From: Candidatus Neomicrothrix sp. UBA4542
GTDB lineage: Bacteria > Actinomycetota > Acidimicrobiia > Acidimicrobiales > Poriferisodalaceae
Reading direction: 5' to 3'
DNA length: 34,449 nt
Assembly: GCA_002388005.1 (NCBI GenBank)
Contig: DGLO01000060.1
Location: forward strand, 8,226 to 42,674
The notes beneath the pieces are model-generated. The model had not been told where the DNA came from and searched no databases. It saw only the letters and a program-made list of their open reading frames with translations. Below, piece by piece: positions 31,786 through 34,449 of this stretch. Each line of letters opens with the position of its first letter. The first letter of the stretch is position 1. A program made the position numbers and the translations under genes.

Positions 31786-33258
31786 TTACGCGACTTCGAA
31801 AGTGAAGTCCGGTAGCACCTCGACGGAACGCCCCACATGCTCCTCTTCCATCATCGCGTTCATGAGATCGGCGTCGCTGGTGCCTGCCCACTGACGGCCG
31901 TTCGTGGTGCGTAGTGCAGCGAGCCCTCGTTCGGGTCCTTCTGCTCCGTGCATCACTGTGTAAGCCTCAACGGTTGCGGGACCAACGTGGTCGGCGTCTA
32001 ATTCGATGCTCGGGAAGCCCTCGATTTCCTTTTGGCAGTCTTGATGTTGAAACCCGTCGGTGGGCGGAGTGGTGCTGTACACCCCAAAAGCATGTTTGGT
32101 GATGTAGCCACCATTTGCAGAACAAAACCCGATAGTTCCGGGGTCGTCACGTAAGACGTTGGCCATTGTTGCGATGGAATGGGTCACATAGTTGTTCAGG
32201 GGACCTCCAGCGAAGGTAAGTCCACCCGTTTGAGTGAGTTGTCGATCAATCCCCAGACCCAACTCCGTTGCCGCGATTTGTACCGCCGAAGGAAAGCAGC
32301 TGTACAGGTCAACCCGGTCCAGATCATCTGGGGTTACGCCTGCTAATTCCATAGCCCGCCTTCCAGCGACTCTGATAGCCGGCGACGAGTGGAGATCGCC
32401 TCGGTTGGACACGAAGTTGGTATCAGCTCCATCGGTTCCTGATTGCGGGAAAAGCCAGCGATCTCGCGAAACGCCCGCCGATTCTGCTGCCTCAACTGAA
32501 CACAGAATTAGCGCCGCTGCCTGATCCAGGTCCCAGTTCGAATTCATTGCTTTGGTATACGGAAACCCGATGAGACGGTTAGAAGGGCCAGGATTACGGA
32601 TTTCCTCAGCGGTCATAGGTGTGCGCATCCACGAGTAAGGATTGGCACAGGCAACGCGATTAAAGCTTTCCCAAAGTTCGCTGACCCGGTCTCGGTGATC
32701 GGCGATGGACTCTCCGCGAGATGCTCGAAAAGCTGACTCGAAAATCGGATAAAAGTTGATAGGCATCGCGAATCCGCGCTCCAACTCCACCGGATGACTC
32801 ATAGTGACGTCTTTACCGAGGATCTCGTCCGGCTCAGTCGGCGCTTGGTCGGTGTAGGGAATTCGTTCCCCAGCTCGCCTCGCTCGTCTCCTGCTCCAAA
32901 TTCCCTCAGCGCCGACTATCAGCACGATGTCGGCCTCTCCATTTCGAATACGGAGCGAGGCCTTATTTACCATCGACTGTGGAGTATTACCGCCATCAGT
33001 CGAAATGCCGGTCTGGCTGGAATTTCCGAACGCTTCGCTGAGTAACGCCGCGGGATCTGGGTACGGCCACGCCCCTTTAACTACCCAGGTGTGTGTCGCT
33101 CGATCCAGCAAGCTTCTCGATCCGGCGTCGTCAGCGGCTGCTTCAAGCGCCGCGCGCATCATGGCCACCGGCTCCAGCGCATCCAACGGATTATCTGGCT
33201 TTTGGACCAACTGGCCGGAGCCAACCAGGACAGGAGTGCGGGGATCCACGGAACTCAT
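31786..33258 (-). CDS. Thiolase-like protein, TLP1 type with extra C-terminal domain
   Basis: 490 residues from ATG at 33258. The thiolase core starts TPVLVGSGQL; where active thiolases have the nucleophilic cysteine motif (xCxSG) this protein has STDGGNTPQSMVNKAS, with no cysteine. Later segments include GGLTFAGGPLNNYVTHSIATM and FCSANGGYITKHAFGVYS. After about residue 400 an additional domain follows (VGPATVEAYTVMHGAEGPERGLAALRTTNGRQWAG), matching mycobacterial thiolase-like protein type 1, which is reported to lack normal catalytic residues. It may bind acyl-CoA or act on an unusual substrate. ATG overlaps the oxidoreductase stop (ATGA) with GAGGTGG upstream, so it is co-translated with that gene. 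Confidence 0.83.
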   Translation of the reverse strand: MSSVDPRTPVLVGSGQLVQKPDNPLDALEPVAMMRAALEAAADDAGSRSLLDRATHTWVVKGAWPYPDPAALLSEAFGNSSQTGISTDGGNTPQSMVNKASLRIRNGEADIVLIVGAEGIWSRRRARRAGERIPYTDQAPTEPDEILGKDVTMSHPVELERGFAMPINFYPIFESAFRASRGESIADHRDRVSELWESFNRVACANPYSWMRTPMTAEEIRNPGPSNRLIGFPYTKAMNSNWDLDQAAALILCSVEAAESAGVSRDRWLFPQSGTDGADTNFVSNRGDLHSSPAIRVAGRRAMELAGVTPDDLDRVDLYSCFPSAVQIAATELGLGIDRQLTQTGGLTFAGGPLNNYVTHSIATMANVLRDDPGTIGFCSANGGYITKHAFGVYSTTPPTDGFQHQDCQKEIEGFPSIELDADHVGPATVEAYTVMHGAEGPERGLAALRTTNGRQWAGTSDADLMNAMMEEEHVGRSVEVLPDFTFEVA

Positions 33259-34307
33259 TGCTGTACCACCTCGGCGACCGTACGTAGTAGGGATGTCGGA
33301 CCACTCACTTGAAGAGTGGAGACCACCGTATCCTCCCAACGCTGAAGGTCCCGAGTGATCTTGTCAATGGGGCCAACCAGGGCCACCTCCTCCACCAAGG
33401 ACAGGGGGATAGCTGCAGCTGCTTCGTCTTTACGGCCCGTCAAATAGAACTCTTGAACTTCATCGGCGACGTCTTGGTAACCCATCCGACAAAAGACGTC
33501 GTAATGGAAGTTGGCGCCCTTGGCACCCATGCCACCCATATAGAGAGCGAGCATGGGTCTGACTCTGTCAGCGGCGCGTTCAACATCAGCATCAGGGACG
33601 ATGGAAACCGGACACACAACTTCGAAGTCGTTCTCCTCCGGGATCCGGCCGTCCGGTCCGACAAGTGACTTCCCGCACTTAGCGAAGCCTTCGTTGAGTG
33701 CGTCTGCGTAGAACTGATTGTCTTTTGGAGCAAAGAAAAGAGGCAGCCAACCGTCGCATATCTCTGCTGCGAGAGCCACATTTCTTGGCCCTTCAGCGCC
33801 CAAATAAATAGGAATGTGTTTGCGAAGCGGATGCACAGTCGACTTCAGCGGCTTACCTAACTCAAGTCCGCCAGGGAAAGGCATCTGGTAGTGATCTCCA
33901 ACGAAAGAAACAGGCTTCTCACGGTCGCAAATCTCACGAATAATTTGAACGTACTCCCGTGTCCTGGCCAAAGGCTTAGGGTACGGCTGTCCGTACCAAC
34001 CCTCGACGACTTGTGGACCGCTGACACCGAGGCCGAGGATGAACCGGCCTCCGGTGAGGTGATCCATTGTTATCGCGGCCATCGCCGTAGCCGCAGGCGT
34101 TCGAGCTGACATTTGCACGATGCCGGTACCGAGTTGAATTGTTTCGGTTCGGCTTCCCCACCAAGCGAGCGGAGTCAACGCATCGCTGCCGTAGGCCTCC
34201 GCTGTCCAGAAACTGTGAAATCCAAGTGCTTCTGCTTCCAGGATCGCTTCTTGTGCATCTGCAGGTGGTCCCGCCGCCCAATACCCGGCGCCCGTTGCCA
34301 GTTTCAT
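33255..34307 (-). CDS. LLM-class F420-dependent oxidoreductase (Rv3520c-like)
   Basis: 350 residues from ATG at 34307, which has GGGAGATACCTA upstream; a longer frame from 34346 adds 13 unconserved residues. The F420 luciferase-like pattern is clear: EAEALGFHSFWTAEAYGSDALTPLAWWG, IQLGTGIVQMSARTPAATAMAA, GGRFILGLGVSGPQVVEGWYG and IPIYLGAEGPRNVALAAEICDGWLP. This matches the Rv3520c-type F420 family. It transfers hydride between F420 and an unknown substrate. It is co-translated with the thiolase-like gene, so the pair probably acts on the same CoA-linked or lipid compound. Confidence 0.9.
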   Translation of the reverse strand: MKLATGAGYWAAGPPADAQEAILEAEALGFHSFWTAEAYGSDALTPLAWWGSRTETIQLGTGIVQMSARTPAATAMAAITMDHLTGGRFILGLGVSGPQVVEGWYGQPYPKPLARTREYVQIIREICDREKPVSFVGDHYQMPFPGGLELGKPLKSTVHPLRKHIPIYLGAEGPRNVALAAEICDGWLPLFFAPKDNQFYADALNEGFAKCGKSLVGPDGRIPEENDFEVVCPVSIVPDADVERAADRVRPMLALYMGGMGAKGANFHYDVFCRMGYQDVADEVQEFYLTGRKDEAAAAIPLSLVEEVALVGPIDKITRDLQRWEDTVVSTLQVSGPTSLLRTVAEVVQQ

Positions 34308-34380
34308 TAGGTATCTCCCTATCAATGGGTTACTTGCCCAAAGCATGACACTCCGTGGGCTTCGCGCGCATATTCCGCTA

Positions 34381-34449
34381 ATGGCGGTGGCAGGGAGCCA
34401 AGGTGCTTCTACCCTCGAACTAGTGCATTCAACTGAGCAGGTAACTGAG
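34381..34449 (+). CDS. Possible start of a plus-strand gene, cut by window edge
   Basis: ATG at 34381 opens a 23-codon frame (MAVAGSQGASTLELVHSTEQ...) to the window end. It lies divergent to the oxidoreductase, with CATATT 6 nt upstream as a weak -10. Too short to identify. Confidence 0.3.
   Translation, partial: MAVAGSQGASTLELVHSTEQVTE

Noticed and set aside
1..34449. CRISPR arrays, insertion sequences, tRNA or rRNA genes, attachment sites
   Set aside because: No regularly spaced direct repeats, transposase or integrase genes, cloverleaf sequences or rRNA motifs were recognised on either strand.

Overview
The window looks like the chromosome of a free-living, probably marine, actinobacterium of the Acidimicrobiia type. 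This is inferred from gene content, since no 16S rRNA or other phylogenetic marker is present. The clues are two luciferase-like (F420-type) oxidoreductases, a mycobacterial-style thiolase-like protein, a dense set of acyl-CoA enzymes, an actinobacterial 6C-type small RNA, a type-2 LeuA with a leucine leader peptide, frequent GTG starts and many apparently leaderless promoters. Base composition is moderate and even. There is no sign of a mobile element, CRISPR array, tRNA or rRNA.

Left third (1-12350): acyl-CoA and small-molecule metabolism. It holds a luciferase-like oxidoreductase cut by the window edge, a double-hotdog thioesterase, a DUF1330 protein, an enoyl-CoA hydratase coupled to a phytanoyl-CoA-dioxygenase-like protein, a DUF805 membrane protein, a class I [4Fe-4S] fumarase, a PGPGW membrane protein, an MBL-fold hydrolase, a SulP-type transporter without a STAS domain, a tyrosine phosphatase, an acyl-CoA dehydrogenase and a quinone-oxidoreductase-like MDR protein.

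Middle (12380-24425): citrate synthase, a short acyl-CoA carboxylase beta subunit, a LysR regulator with an upstream ATC-N9-GAT box, a 6C-like small RNA on the plus strand, a mitochondrial-type aconitase, and then the most unusual locus. That locus is a divergent TetR regulator sharing a perfect palindrome with a tightly coupled operon: a fatty acyl-CoA reductase/HAD-IB fusion, a LarA-like (DUF2088) protein and a PlsC-type acyltransferase. With fumarase, three TCA-cycle enzymes lie within 14 kb.

Right third (24432-34449): an envelope operon (alpha/beta hydrolase, membrane-anchored MurF-like ligase, D-Ala-D-Ala ligase, three-repeat cysteine-rich lipoprotein), all on the minus strand downstream of leuA. 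leuA has an attenuator-like leader. Beyond it lie a Ppx/GppA-family protein, a thiolase-like protein (TLP1 type) coupled to a second luciferase-like oxidoreductase, and the possible start of a plus-strand gene at the edge.

A theme across the window is a TANNNT-like hexamer 6-7 nt upstream of start codons that have no good Shine-Dalgarno sequence. This suggests widespread leaderless transcription and was used to choose several starts. The strongest candidate for an undescribed system is the TetR-controlled reductase-HAD/LarA-like/PlsC operon. The membrane MurF-Ddl-lipoprotein operon is second.
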